Positions 33,288 to 45,850 of a stretch of DNA of 64,000 nucleotides are shown here, in pieces. A program made the translations under genes and the position numbers. This DNA is from Branchiostoma belcheri (taxonomy: Eukaryota > Chordata > Leptocardii > Amphioxiformes > Branchiostomatidae): positions 697,031-761,030 of the forward strand of contig NW_017802392.1 of the NCBI RefSeq assembly GCF_001625305.1, read 5' to 3'. The notes under the pieces are model-generated. The model had not been told where the DNA came from. It made no database searches and saw nothing but the letters and a program-made list of their open reading frames with translations. Each line of letters begins with the position of its first letter. The stretch's first letter is position 1.

Positions 33288-36200
33288 CTTGATATAGGGT
33301 TTTATAAAGTTCTATCATAAAAGTTAATATAGTATAAGGCTTTTAGATTGGAGCGAACGTAATGCACGTTCCAAAATCTCAATTCTAAGTATTTCATACT
33401 ATATCTGGTTACTGTATACTGAAATTTTTCTTCTCTGGTGTTATCATTATTCTAAAAGGCTTACAGCAATGACGATTTATACTTGCAGAAACAAGCACGC
33501 AACACAAGACTTGCATGTGCATCTTTATTCAAGGTAAAAACAAAATAAACAAAGATCGGGTGGATGTTTAGAATATTGTTCAGGAACATACCTTTCCCTG
33601 TTGTAGATTATTTGTGAAACAAACATTAGCTTACCACGAAATCTCGAAAAACAGCCCAATCAACTTTGGATCTGAAATTTTGTTATATGCAATCATATTA
33701 TACATCACAATGTGTCTGCCTGTTTTGTGTATACTTATCATGTTCTAAATAATCTCGTTCAATGCAACAAAAAAAAAAAACATTACAGACATTTCAGGTC
33801 ATGGAGTCAATGTAGAGCATGCAATGGTATTGTTTGTTTGACTAAGTGTGTTGTTTAAAAGATATTCTGTTTTCAGTATGAGAGTCACGTGTATCTTAGA
33901 ATGGCAAAAGTGATGGATATTGAAGACACAGGAGTAATATTAATAAATTCTTTTTTTTTACTTTATTAATGCATTACTATATAGAAGACATTGGAAATTT
34001 CTTTATATTTTACGGGGATATACGCACCCCGTGTTACTATGTGTGTTTTAACATTTGCCCTATTTTCATTAATGATAAACAACATAGCAAAGCAATATAA
34101 AGTGAAAATTCAACTTGGAATATGAGATAAATACTTAGTTTGCTGTTGCAGCCCTATTGTAATAACGCTACTTGCTATAAAACTTAATGTCAAGTTAAGG
34201 AGATGGCTTGTCTTCTTGCGCATAAAAAGCAAGCGAAATAAAGAGAAAAGAAAAAAAATCTTGGAGATAAATAGCACACACACGGCGGTCTGTCACTACG
34301 ACATTCTTTCCCATTGCTAGGCGCGTTCTAAAAAGTATCGGGTTACAAGACACTATTTTGGCCTATTTTGAACTACCCGTAAAACACTTCAAAATAAACA
34401 AAAAGGATTTCATGGTAAATTTCGTCAAATTAAAATAAAATTATTGCCTTAACTCACTCACTCACTCTCGTCCCGTGACCTCAGAGGTCGTAGGGGCATC
34501 ACGACACCCTTGCGATTGCCTTAACATCCTTTTAATATTAGCTGTTTATGTCAAATCATTGTTTTTCAAAATTCCGCTCCGAAATACGATTTTTTCGGGT
34601 TTCCGACCACTAGTCATGTCATGATTTAAGGCAAACATCGTTTAAACCTGGCTACAGATATAACCCCAGATCCCCGATTTTTATATTTTTCGACGACTAT
34701 AGGAATAAGATCAAAAATCGTGTTTTAGGGATTTTTTCATTTCTGATTTTAAGTCTAGTTTTTGTCGACACATTGGAGAAAAAAATTATGTTTTTTACGT
34801 TTTTCGCACTAAATTTCCCATAATTCAAAATTGAGGCCATTTTTCAAAAATCCCTAAAACACGATTTTCGGGACAACCTTTACGGTCATTTTGAGCCTTG
34901 AATGGGGTATGTTTGACTCTCCATGCTTGCAGGTTTAAACGAGTTTTGCAGACATGTCATGTCGACCAAAAGTCTGCATTGTGTTATTCATAGCGGTGTA
35001 AAGAATCATTCCAGTATTCAAGGTCACCCAACGAAACGACAACAGCTTCGCTACATGTTACATGTCCACACAAAAAATGATAGCGGACATGTAGTGTCCA
35101 GGAAACTGTTTGGATCTATAGAAAAGTGTTGTTTTTTATCTGTTGCAAGGAACGGAGGCAGAAAGGCTTGTTTTGCCGCTTTATTGTAAATGACCGCAGG
35201 TGACCCCGAAATAGAACGCGGGTTCGATTCGAATTGCCCAGATCGAACACGATCGAACACAGTTCGGGTTCTATGACATGTGGGAACTTTGCAGCCCAGA
35301 TTTTACCACCGTGACACGATATAGACAGATTCGGATTCGCCTTATTCATTTCACAATAGGTCAATAGATAAAGCCATATGAAATTGACTAACACCTGGTA
35401 ACAATAGTGAGTAATCTACAGTAAACACTAGGTGCATTTCCTAGGTGCACTTCACTAGGTGAAATAAGAATGGAAAATATACCATAGTATGTCAACATTC
35501 AGGTTCATTACCAAACGTCCATTTATTTTCCATAACATAGCCATTCTTTATTACTGTTTGCAAGAGGGGAGGTTGATTGGTTGCTATGATTCCTGGTATG
35601 TGGGGAGTTACGGCTAAAACGTACACACAATTAGATGTTAATTGTGCGCAAATGCATGTCTCACCTTTAAATACAAAAAAGTTCATAAATCAAGTGTACT
35701 CTACCATAGGACATAAAGCTTACGCCATAGGGTATATGTAGTACCGAGAAAGAGAGGAACATCGTAGAATATCAATTATTTAGTAATATGCAAACTAGTA
35801 CCTCTTTTGCGTAATTTTTACGAAAAAAGTCATAAAGCCATAGTGCTGAATGGCAAATTCGGGACGATTGTACACTGACACAACTTTGGTAAAAGTAAAA
35901 AATCATCATTCATAAGCCATGGAAATTCATCCTCCCGAGGCAGGGGTGCTTTCGTACAAGTACGGCAACACCCCTGTCGAACCACCCGCGACCAACCACT
36001 TTCACAGGATGACGAGCTTCAGCCAATCAGAGGCAAAGCTTTAGGTAGTGGAAAGCTAAGGTCAAAGGTCGCTGGGAAGCTGTAAGCCAATCACATTACG
36101 GCTGACATCGCCTCTTTGGGTTCACTGAAAACATCCTGTTGGCTATTTTTTGGGCCAGCCGTGCAAGAATTGTTTGAATCGGTATCTTCAACATTAGCAG

Positions 36201-36600
36201 CGCACGGTACAGTCACTGCTTCACAACAGTGTAAGTGTAAGGATAGGTGGGGGAAAGGTCTGTGTTGTATTTTAGCCAGCGAAACAGGAACCCAGAAATG
36301 TTAACATGTCCGCCATGTTGAATTTAGGTAATCTGGGTGCTGATTGGTTTGCGCCAAATAAGGCAATCTCATGGATATTTATAAACCAGGCCCTGCAGAG
36401 GACGAATCTGGGGCTGATAGGGCAGAGCTAATCCCAAGGCGTATTTGCCGCGGTATAGCTCTGCCGTGGGAGAATGCTCTAAAAAAAACAAGTTACTAAA
36501 ATTTTTGAGACAAAATAGTTCTCCATCATTTTTTTACTATGTTTAAAAAAAAGCTGATTCTTCTTATTATATGTTAAAACTTACTAAACAATAGCATCCT
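33288..36600. other. Intergenic region 3' to ACSF2-like and 3' to collagen gene
   Basis: The two genes converge here. No supported exon. It contains dispersed repeat R1 (34277-35275) and otherwise AT-rich unique sequence in which nothing was recognised. Confidence 0.6.
34277..35275 (+). repeat. Dispersed repeat family R1, copy 2
   Basis: Begins ACGGCGGTCTGTCACTACGA and ends near AGTTCGGGTTCTATGAC. This is the most complete copy, about 1 kb. The 88-residue open frame inside has no recognised domain. Confidence 0.8.
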
Positions 36601-36612
36601 GAAAGCATCAGG

Positions 36613-36622
36613 TTTATTTATT
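36613..36622 (-). terminator. Overlapping AATAAA polyadenylation signals at the collagen stop codon
   Basis: The minus strand reads AATAAATAAA, with hexamers at 36622-36617 and 36618-36613 that overlap the last two codons and the TAA stop. Whether they are used is inferred. Confidence 0.45.
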
Positions 36623-38301
36623 TCTGTGTCTCCTTCTTGACTTGCTAGGTGGCCTGGGAGGACCCATCTCCCCTTTCCGTCCATCACGCCCTTGAGGACC
36701 CTTCTCCCCTGGCCTTCCATCACTCCCGGGAGGACCCCTCACCCCCCTACTCCCTTTAGACCCTTTCTTTCCCTTACTCCCTTTAGATCCAGGAAGCCCT
36801 CTTAACCCTCTATTTCCAGCAAGCCCTTTGGCTCCCTTTTCTCCCGACGGTCCAGGAGGCCCTATGGCTCCGTTTCTTCCCGACGGTCCAGGAGGCCCTA
36901 TGGCTCCGTTTCTTCCCGATGGTCCAGGTGGCCCTATGGCTCCGTTTCTTCCCGATGGTCCACGAGGCCCTATGGCTCCGTTTCTTCCCGATGGTCCAGG
37001 TGGCCCTATGGCCCCGTTTCTTCCCGATGGTCCGGCAGGCCCTATGGCTCCGTTTCTTCCCGATAGTCCAGGTGGCCCCATGGCTCCGTTTCTTCCCGAT
37101 GGTCCAGGTGGCCCTATGGCTCCGTTTCTTCCCGTTGGTCCACGAGGCCCCATGGCTCCGTTTCTTCCCGATGGTCCAGGTGGCCCCATGGCTCCCTTTT
37201 CACCAGGAGGTCCGAGAGGTCCGGCAGGCCCATAGCAAACTGGCCATTTGGGCCCCCTTCCTCCTAGCGGGCCAGCTGACCAGCTGATGCCTAAAGATCC
37301 CTTTTCACCAGGAGGCCCGGCAGACCCGTGACAAACTGGTCCTATGGAGCCCCTTTCTCCTGGAGGTCCAGGAGGTCCCACAGTACCATGGCCAGCTGGC
37401 CCAATTGCCCCCCTTTCTCCTGGAGGTCCCGAGGTACCCTTTTCTCCTGGTGGTCCAGCTGACCCTAAAGCCCCTTTTTCACCAGGAGGTCCGGCAGTCC
37501 CATGGCCAGCTGGCCCAATGGGCCCCTTTTCTCCCCGAAGTCCAGGAGGTCCCAAGCCACCCTTTTCTCCTGGAGGTCCAGCTGACCCTAAAGCCCCCTT
37601 TTCACCAGGAGGCCCAGCAGTCCCAAGGCCAGCTGGTCCTATGGGTCCCTTTTCTCCAGGAGGTCCCAGGGTACCATTTTCTCCCGGAGGTCCAGGAGGT
37701 CCCACGGTACCACTTTCTCCCGGGGGTCCAGGAGGTCCCACGGTACCATTTTCTCCCGGAGGTCCAGGAGGTCCCACGGTACCATTTTCTCCCGGAGGTC
37801 CAACGGTACCATTTTCTCCAGGAGGTCCAGGAGGTCCCACGGTACCATTTTCTCCTGGAGGTCCAGGAGGTCCCACGGTACCATTTCCTCCCGGAGGTCC
37901 AGGAGGTCCCACGGTACCATTTTCTCCCGGGGGTCCAGGAGGTCCCACGGTACCATTTTCTCCCGGAGGTCCAGGAGGTCCCACGGTACCATTTTCTCCT
38001 GGAGGTCCAGGAGGTCCCACGGTACCATTTTCTCCTGGAGGTCCAGGAGGTCCCATGGTACCATTTCCTCCCGGAGGTCCAGGAGGTCCCATGGTACCAT
38101 TTTCTCCCGGAGGCCCAGGAGGTCCCACGGTACCATTTTCTCCTGGTGACCCTAAAGCCCCCTTCTCACCAGGAGGTCCAGCAGAACAATTACCAGCTGG
38201 CCCTATGGGCCCCCTTTCTCCCGGAGGTCCAGGAGGTCCTGGAGGTCCAGCTGACCCAATGGGTTCCTTTTTATCTGGACCACCACTTGTTACAGCAGAC
38301 C
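36614..38301 (-). CDS. Collagen exon: single 1.7 kb Gly-X-Y exon with repeat arrays
   Basis: The frame starts at acceptor TCCTTCAG with [21 protein letters not shown] and runs to the stop at 36616-36614. Gly-X-Y is almost unbroken. It holds a first 12-residue array ([12 protein letters not shown] type, about residues 173-343), then [16 protein letters not shown] triplets, then nine GRNGAI/M-GPPGPS units, then a basic section [16 protein letters not shown]. Interruptions occur at [23 protein letters not shown]. Cysteines appear in GNCSAG, PVCHG and PVCYG and could form interchain bonds. Coding the whole helix in one exon differs from vertebrate fibrillar collagens with 54-bp exons. Confidence 0.92.
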
Positions 38302-41300
38302 CTGAAGGATTTAAATAAAATCCTTAGTGTGTTACTTCTAATACCCTAAGATCATTTAATAACTAGAGTTCCTTACACCTTCGCCAAATGATGTTAATAT
38401 GTATGACTGACAGAGTAAAGATTATCCCTCCTCATTATGTAAATGACATTCATTTGCATGGATTATATCAGTAAATCATATTCTTCACCAGAAGACAGCC
38501 TTATCTTAAAGGCATCCAATGCAATCTTAGGGCAGCAAAACTGGAAATATTCTGAATAAGGCTAGCTTTCTGATTTTGACACATACTGTTTCACGTTGGC
38601 ACATTTGAGTCAGAATTTCATATACTTTGGGCTTTTTAAACTGCAGCAACAAGCCCCAAGATGAGTCCTTTATTTTCTGGGTGGTACCCTAAAAAACAGC
38701 CGAGGGCCCTATCAGTAACTGTTTCCGTCAGAATTGTGGAAATTTTTGCTTCCTGAGTGTCAATATACATTGGGATAGTAGGGTTTAAATTTGGTATGTA
38801 GATAAACGACTAGAATATTGGCTCTATAAAATTGGGTTTCCAAGCCCTAAAAACTGCACTTGATGCCTGCAAAGCAAAGAAATCCATTCTATCATTTCCT
38901 CATAAATTATGCAAATGCGGTCTTTATTTGAATAAGTTATGTTTAATGATGTTCACCTTCATTTAAGTTTCAAATACCTCAACAATGAAATTCCAGACAG
39001 TTACCATTACAGACTTACAACATTTTCTTATAACAACTTATAACATTATGCAAGTTAAGTCTTCATTCACATAATCAATATCTGCCTGTCTCAAATCAAT
39101 TACACATGTCACAAGCCTCAATAGTCATATCATGTTATGCAGATTTGCATAATTGTCGCATAATTATGTCAAGCGTCACTTAAGCTATCTACATGCCTAC
39201 ACCTAGTATTACACACAAATCATCCGAAATTCGGTATTGGTATGCTTTATATATATACCAACCACAATTCATTATACCTTTTGGTATGCACCCCTTAAAA
39301 GTTGTATAATTTAGGACGTTTGACTGTTTTTAATGCCAAATAGTTACGTATAGTTAATGTATAATAAAGAATGAGTCATCAGAAAGGAATGCCGAGCAAC
39401 AGCCAATAGGCATGCAGCTTTCGTGGTCGTTGGGCAGTTCTAATCTTCTTGCTGATTAAATGCTTGGCTGTAATTGGATTGGGCACCTGACAGGTGAACT
39501 GTATTTAATTGTTTTAGTAGGTTTGTCACAATTTCCGCAATGTGGGGCGTGAACCTTTTTTATCTTGAAAATCAACAGTTTGCGTCAGGAATCCTTTTTT
39601 AATCTTGAAAATCAAGGCAAATATGAATCTTTACAAATAATGTATAGGACGCTAGCTATCCAACTGCTGTACTTTTAGTTATATATCACTTCATACCATA
39701 TGTATATTGATGAAAAACATTCTTTTTCCTTGTGTTTCTCATTCTGCCCCTGCCACTTCGTTGAACGGATTCAACTTTGGGGACCAAATGACCTGATGAA
39801 ATTTGCAATCTCCAAGAAGAGTAATCTTCGAGTTGCTTGGCCTTCAAGCAGATACACGGTGGCATGGATCCTGTCAATCTACATGTTCAACAGCAGAAGC
39901 TGATTCTATTGCTGAATGGGGGTATAGACAGTTGGAACACTTTACATTTTGACCAGGGTTGATTTAGGAACAATCAATTTGTGTGGAAAGGGGGTAGGTC
40001 ATTTTTTTTGGCACGGGGGATGTGGTGAAGCCACTTGCATTTGCTCCAGAGCAAATGTCGGCCTTTCTTGTTCCTTATTGCGTTGACCTGGGCATTGAAA
40101 CATGCAGCTTTCGAAACACGCCTAATCTGTTTTTAATGGATTTTTCTTAAAACACTTACGTTCCAGCTCAATCAATCTCTGTTCCATCCTGTTCAGCTTG
40201 GCAATCTTCTCAGAATGACTGCAGACTTTAACTGTAAACAAAAAGCAATTAAATACCTGGCATTTGCTAGGATACTAGCAAATAACAAACGTACTGCCAG
40301 ACCAAAACAGTTTCCACATAACCATAAATTTCTATAGAAATACGTCGAGCCCTCCTGTTAAGTATGGCATTATCACCCCACAGCTTAACAATTTTCCAAG
40401 GACAACTGCTGAATATGACTGTTTTAAATAAAAAAAACGACACTACCTACGTTTTTCAATTTTGTAGATAAATTTGATAATATCTCTAGACAATTTGGTA
40501 ATATTATCTGGATAGATTTGTAAAAAGGAACACAGATTTATTTCTTATACTAAAAAAATGACAAAAACCAGGTTTTACCCATATTTTACTTTAAAAGTAT
40601 ATCGCATCTAAATAAGAGGTATTACATGTACCTGTCAAATAAGGCATTAAGAATTGGTAAAAAGGAACACAAATTCATTTCTTATACTAAAAAAATGACA
40701 AAACCAGGTTTTACCCATATTTTACTTTAAAAGTATATCGCATCTAAATAAGAGGTATTACATGTACCTGTCAAATAAGGCATTAAGATTAAAACTCCCA
40801 AGCAGACTACAATGTTGATAGCTTGAAACAGCTTCTTGCCGACACTTTGATATTTCTTCTTCTTGGCGTCCGCATCGTAGCTGGTATCTGTTTTAACATT
40901 ATTAATTATTTATCAACAATGTCTTATTTACTCGCGTTTGGCTACTTCTACTTGTTATTTTACCATTAGATTTGTTATGTATATAATCGAGGCAGTCGCG
41001 TAACATTTTTAGGTTATCAATAAAGGCCAAAATCCTTCACCTTCTGGCAGTCTCTGTTTTAACATTTTATGCATGCCTCTACCAATTTTTAAAGGCATCC
41101 AACGAAATTTGAGGGTGGCAAAACCGGATTTTTAACGTGAATTTTCAGGTCAATCTTTTAATGCTATCCTATAGCATACCGATATATGTGATGCAAAACG
41201 CCATGTAGCTTAGGTAAAACGGTCGCTTTTTGTATCGTAGGTTAGTACTAGCTATTTAAAGCGGTACCAAACAAATAGTAAACAGACGTCTCACGCTGTT

Positions 41301-44039
41301 TTGGGGCATGCTGCAAGTTTTACATGATGACTAAAGTATGGAGAGAAAAGTTGTAAATGTTACTACCGGGAAGATGTCCTTACACAGAATGGTTTTTGTT
41401 TTGCCTTCTCGAAATTGCATTAGATGCGTTACCATCTATTACATATGAATGCGAAACAATATTCATGATGTACTGTGTACATGTAAAGTAAAATCAGTGA
41501 GCAACAAAACAAAAGTAAATGTTTCACTTTTTTCTTTTCATTAAACCCTTGTCCTGCTGAACTTTTCACACGATATTTTCAATTAATTTGAAGTCTTAAT
41601 CACAGACCCTTTGACTTTTTTTGCCCTTCGGCGGCGTAGTTACTTCCGCATTCGTTGCGTTTCGCTGCGGTGTGATGCGCTGCAAGAGAAACACCCCCGA
41701 ATCGTACATACACAGGGCACTATATAAATGATACTGTATGTGCAACCCATAACCAATCAATTACGATCCCGCCTTCAAGATATATATATATACAAAAATG
41801 GTATAATTCTATTAGTAACAACTCAAAACTTTCTGTTTAAACCGCATTAAAGGAAAACTATGGACAAAAACAATACCTCTCAAGTGTACACAATCTAGAT
41901 ATCCAAAAAGCGATCACAAAATTAAGAATTAGTTGTCATAAATTAAACATAGAAATAGGTCGATGCAAGAAAATACCAAATGACCAAAGGTTCTGTCCAT
42001 TTTGTCCAAACATGATTGAAAATGAGCACCATTTTATAATGGATTGTACACTATACAATGATAAGCGCCTATTGCTGTTCACCTTTCTTTCCGCTTGTTC
42101 AATTGATTTAAATACGTTAGATCCTATAGATAAATGCAACTACATTCTCAGGGGAGCTAACCAATACAGTATTCAAATAGGAAAATACATTAAAGAATGT
42201 TTCGATCTTAGAGAACACATGTTAGAGAATAGTTAACCTTAATTGTTACATCATACATATACTCTGTACGTAAGATGACGTTATCCACACATGTATTTAG
42301 CTTTGTTAGATATTTAGTTAGCTTTGTTAGATCTTTAGTTAAGACCATGCAAAAGTCTCTGTACTTTTTTGTTGTGTCAATAAAGAATCCCGCAGGACAA
42401 GGGTTTTAAGAAAGGTATAAAATCGATCTGTTAGATAAAATTGTTCACCTGCTCTAGTGACGTACAGAGGGTTGGGTACATTCGCACCTGCGTCCGCAAG
42501 TGACCTCCAATCAGTCTGGGGCTGCTGCATGGGCGTGGTGCCTGTGTGGTATTTATATCATCATTAAAATCATCTCCGTTTGGAACCTAGTAATTCCTCT
42601 ATCAAACTTTAGAATCTAGAAATTCATGTATCAATCGAGCTGCGAATGTTTAAACAATACATGTCAGCTAAATATGACATATTGGAGTATTTTGTAGTAA
42701 CCAGATCTGTCAACATTTAATAGATGTCTTCTCTTTTTATGATTCCTATGGCATTCAATTTTTTTCATAAAATAATCAAAAAGGCTCAGCCAGTCTCCAG
42801 AAAATGTATAGAAAATTGACATAGCGTACTCTTCTTTTGTTCTTTGTTCTGTGCTACTTGTTTTCTTTATTTGACAGCTTTTGTGAAATCCGTAGGCATT
42901 TTGTCCGTCATTAGAAGAGAAATAAACACAGCAGGCTTTTTTTAGCCTTCTAATCTAATCAATAAAAACAAACAGTTAAAACTATATTATATAAAACTGC
43001 CGGACGGCTTACTTATGGCTTAAGAAATCTGCGTAGTAATTGAAAGTTACACTAGTCTTGAGTTATAACCCCTTAACGAGTGCCTTTCTTCTTAAACCAA
43101 TTCTACAAAACATTTAAACTGGAGGCTTTGGTGCCAAGAACAACGTACTAAAGAAGTACTCCCTACTGCGGCTTCTCCAGCAGCTTGAATACTAAATTGA
43201 CCCCCAATAAATACATAAACACATAAACATATCAGACTGCCCCAGAAACAAACAGCATGGACAGATTAGCACCATAACGGTCACTTCTTCGAATATATTT
43301 CTACACTGTTTTTAAAGTAACAATACGAAACCGTGCAAATGATCAGGATAGTTGAAACTTAGTCAAATTATTAAGACAATATTACCTGCAACATTCAGTT
43401 TCTGTAAAACCAACCTTGTAGTCTTTATCAAAGTGTCTAATTGTAGATGTCTACATGTAAAATGTCAACCTCACAACTGAATTAGCTTTGACAGTACCAG
43501 TCACTGTGTCTATAAATATGGCTTGTAATTGTGGTGTCAAGTTGGTAGTATGAGAAAACAGTATGCATGTAGACTCAGGAACTGTACAAGTCACTGCTGC
43601 CAATCTCTATCACACTACCAGGCAAACCTCGGCAAGACAGTGTTGTCATTGCAGTACTTTAGATGTCTGGGTTAGATGAAGCTAACTTTTGTATGTACAG
43701 GTGTACATGAATTCCTTATCTGTTATCAATATGTTTCAAACCCAAAGTGTCTTGAAGAGTCTCGGTCACCGCCAGCCCTTTGCCCATGTTACCACCACGG
43801 TAGTCAGGGGTAGAATGAAGCCTGGTAGTTTACGTTAGCCGAATTTATTCGGTGCTTATATAGTACAAGCCTGGTCTTTAAAAATAGTATAATATCATTA
43901 GCATCTTTCCATCGTTCTCGAATAGAATAGAATAGAATAGAATAGAATAGAATAGAATAGAATAGAATAGAATAGAAAATCAGGCAAAACAAACGCTACC
44001 TCCAGTATCAGTCCGGGAATGCTGCTGTCCTCCCGACAT
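36614..44039 (-). CDS. Type II transmembrane collagen / scavenger-receptor-like protein, 6 exons
   Basis: Exons, minus strand: 44000-44039, 42449-42541, 41608-41679, 40768-40887, 40160-40231 and 36614-38301. Total 2085 nt = 694 aa plus stop, with every intron in phase 1. Residues 1-87 are polar and end in [14 protein letters not shown] segment at about 88-107 ([20 protein letters not shown]) is followed by a stalk at 109-132 ([18 protein letters not shown]) with heptad character, then collagen Gly-X-Y to about 680 and a basic tail [10 protein letters not shown]. Positive residues before the TM and no signal peptide predict N-in type II topology. Trimeric class A scavenger receptors (MARCO, MSR1) and collagens XIII/XXIII/XXV share this plan. 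There is no SRCR domain. The role in binding polyanions or microbes is inferred from the basic collagen end. Exon 3 has a non-standard donor (GTCTGT) and is the least certain. Confidence 0.82.
36830..37190 (-). repeat. 36-bp tandem repeat coding [12 protein letters not shown]
   Basis: Second coding minisatellite in the same exon: nine GRNGA units at 12-residue spacing with small changes (GPRGPT, GPPGLS, GPAGPS). The Asn here is not in a sequon. Confidence 0.95.
37670..38145 (-). repeat. 36-bp tandem repeat coding [12 protein letters not shown]
   Basis: Coding minisatellite in the collagen exon: 12-codon units each with GGTACC, encoding Asn-Gly-Thr. There are 14 N-G-T units, one changed to S-G-T, and one unit shortened by a Gly-Pro-Pro. 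Arg/Lys-free, unlike the flanks. Confidence 0.95.
40517..40790 (-). repeat. 136-bp tandem duplication spanning the TM exon donor
   Basis: Two copies, the junction near 40652. Each contains CTTATTTGACAGGTACATGT on the minus strand, so the last bases of collagen-gene exon 4 and its splice donor exist twice. Confidence 0.95.
40768..40887 (-). CDS. Transmembrane exon of the collagen gene
   Basis: Acceptor CAG|ATACC, donor GACAG|GTACATG, phase 1 in and out. It encodes [20 protein letters not shown] followed by a hydrophobic run [19 protein letters not shown]. The lysine cluster before the hydrophobic run predicts cytoplasmic N-terminus. The 3' end and donor of this exon are duplicated 136 bp downstream in the intron. 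Confidence 0.85.
41840..42236 (+). pseudogene. Non-LTR retrotransposon C-terminal fragment
   Basis: Reads [20 protein letters not shown], then [20 protein letters not shown] and [11 protein letters not shown], the C-x2-C...E-x-E-HF-x3-C LINE tail pattern, ending in a stop at 42236. It is antisense to the collagen gene, in its intron 2. Confidence 0.65.
43921..43977 (+). repeat. (AATAG)n pentanucleotide microsatellite
   Basis: About eleven perfect AATAG units just downstream of collagen-gene exon 1 (in intron 1). Confidence 0.98.
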
Positions 44040-44574
44040 GATGCCACTTGTCAGGTGTCTGTACAGCAAAAACACGTTATAACACCTTGCCAGGCGACAG
44101 GCAATCCAAGCAAGCCTTGCGAACAGAGAACAACCCGTGACACTTTGAACAGTCGAGAAAAATCATAGAAGGCCCTGAAAACTTCATTTGATACCGAGAT
44201 ATGCTTTGAAAAGAAATTAACTTAACATTACAAAACGTGACTATTTCTTCACACAAACATTTTGTTGTTTGCATTTATTGATGGCATACTTAGAAGTATA
44301 AATATTTACATAATCGTCGTAAACACGCTTGCCAAACGTCCTTGGAAAAATGTTGAGCAAATTGTTTACACCAGTCTAATATAATAGAAACTACACGTTT
44401 TACTCTCCGTTTTCCTCCATTCGTTATAGTTATTGCTACAGCTCGTCATGATATTTTTTTTTACATCAGCTTGAAAACAGTTGACTGGACCGAGACGTCC
44501 TAGCTTGTCTAAAATTATTCGACTTGCTCAAAAAATCATTGCGTAAGTAATATGCGAAGCGTTTGGAAATTACT

Positions 44575-45850
44575 CTGCTGGTGGAGTGATTACCTCCACA
44601 AAGATGGAAATGTAGGTATTGTTTTTGGCCTGTGTGTCTGTCTGTATGTGTGTGTTTCCGCATACTTGTGGTCAGCATAACTTCAGAACGCCTTTACGGG
44701 TTTTGATAATATTTGGTATGTTGGTACTTCCTAGTAAGACAAAGGACGTCAAGGTTCACATCTGGGGCTCCTAGTGTCTGACCTTGGTACTGTAGCAGAA
44801 CTGCATTACAGATACTTTCACGGTCGATGTTCAGGAGAACTTGCACTTCTTATTCCGCCGCTCAGAACCTTTCAGCGTTCCACTAGGTTCTCTTCCAGTT
44901 CTCATTACAACACCTTCAACATACCTGTCTCCAAGTCATTTTACAACAATAGCTTCTTTCACCGGACTGCAAAATTATGGAACTCTCTTCCAAACAGTTG
45001 CTTTTTGTCCGACTACAATCCACAAAACTTCAAAACAAAGGTCCACCGCCATCTCCTGTCATAACTACATTATACTCACTTAAGTAAAACTAGCTCTATG
45101 CCTAGAAGTGGCCAAAAATATTTGGCCTTGCATTGATGAGGGACACCGTTAAAAAAACACCTCCGTTTGTTGTATCTTTTGTCCTGAATATGCTACGTTC
45201 TTGACTTTTTGGTGACAGATAGTTTTCCAAGTGATATGGGTTTGATCCCCTAAAAGCTTGTTCTGGAACTGTAAGGGAATTTCAAGCGAAATCTTTAACA
45301 GCGGATAAATCAAGAAAATCATGATTTTTGGCATGTAGATAGCTTAGACAGAGGTTTACACGATAATATGTTATTTATGTAAATGAGGACTCAATTTGTA
45401 AATTTAATGAGGATATCTTTAACAAAAACATCACTGTGTGATGCCCGTTCAGGAAAGAACACAAATAAAACAAGAATTCCGAGATTTCATACCTCTATGA
45501 AATATGGGCTTGATATGCAAATGTAAATTTCTTCTTTAATTATGCAAATGACCTCTGCATTAACATAATATATACATCGTGATGTATGTTAACTTTTGGT
45601 TAACTTACAGATGTCCCAAGTATGACATTCCCATCATTCACCATTAAGAAATCATAGAATTTTCGCATTAATTATGCAAATTAGGTGATAATTTGCATAA
45701 TTAGTATCTGTAGATGCTCCGCCTGCCATAGCTTACTTACATTACATGTATGAAAGTAGTATAATGTAAAACACTGTAATTATAGAATTTCCTCATTAAT
45801 TATGCAAATAAAGTCTCCATTTGCATAATTTACATTTAATCATGTACAAC
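44575..45850 (+). repeat. Dispersed repeat R2 interrupted by a LINE fragment
   Basis: R2 blocks CAGAACGCCTTTACGGGTTT, GACCTTGGTACTGTAGCAGA and later CTTGTTCTGGAACTGTAAGG and ATTATGCAAATTAGGTGATA occur in family order. About 330 bases of LINE sequence lie between the GTAGCAGAA and GTTGTATCTTTTGTCC blocks, which are adjacent in the copy at 15224. Confidence 0.7.
44774..45064 (+). pseudogene. LINE reverse transcriptase C-terminal tail
   Basis: Encodes LHYRYFHGRCSGELALLIPP, then RFSSSSHYNTFNIPVSKSFY and FHRTAKLWNSLP...FKTKVHRHL. This is the usual C-terminal end of Jockey/CR1-like LINE ORF2 (YR-x-HG...ELA...IP...R...P...SF...WN-x-LP...FK). The ORF ends in a stop and has no RT core upstream. Confidence 0.8.

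Noticed and set aside
37639-38136. Minus-strand frame with [12 protein letters not shown] repeats
   Set aside because: Frame-shifted reading of the same 36-bp collagen repeat; no start context or family.
37344-38318. Long plus-strand open frame (324 codons, GGPTVPFSP repeats) opposite the collagen exon
   Set aside because: It is the antisense of Gly-X-Y codons; such repeats keep all frames open. The minus strand has the domain logic, splice sites and upstream TM exons.
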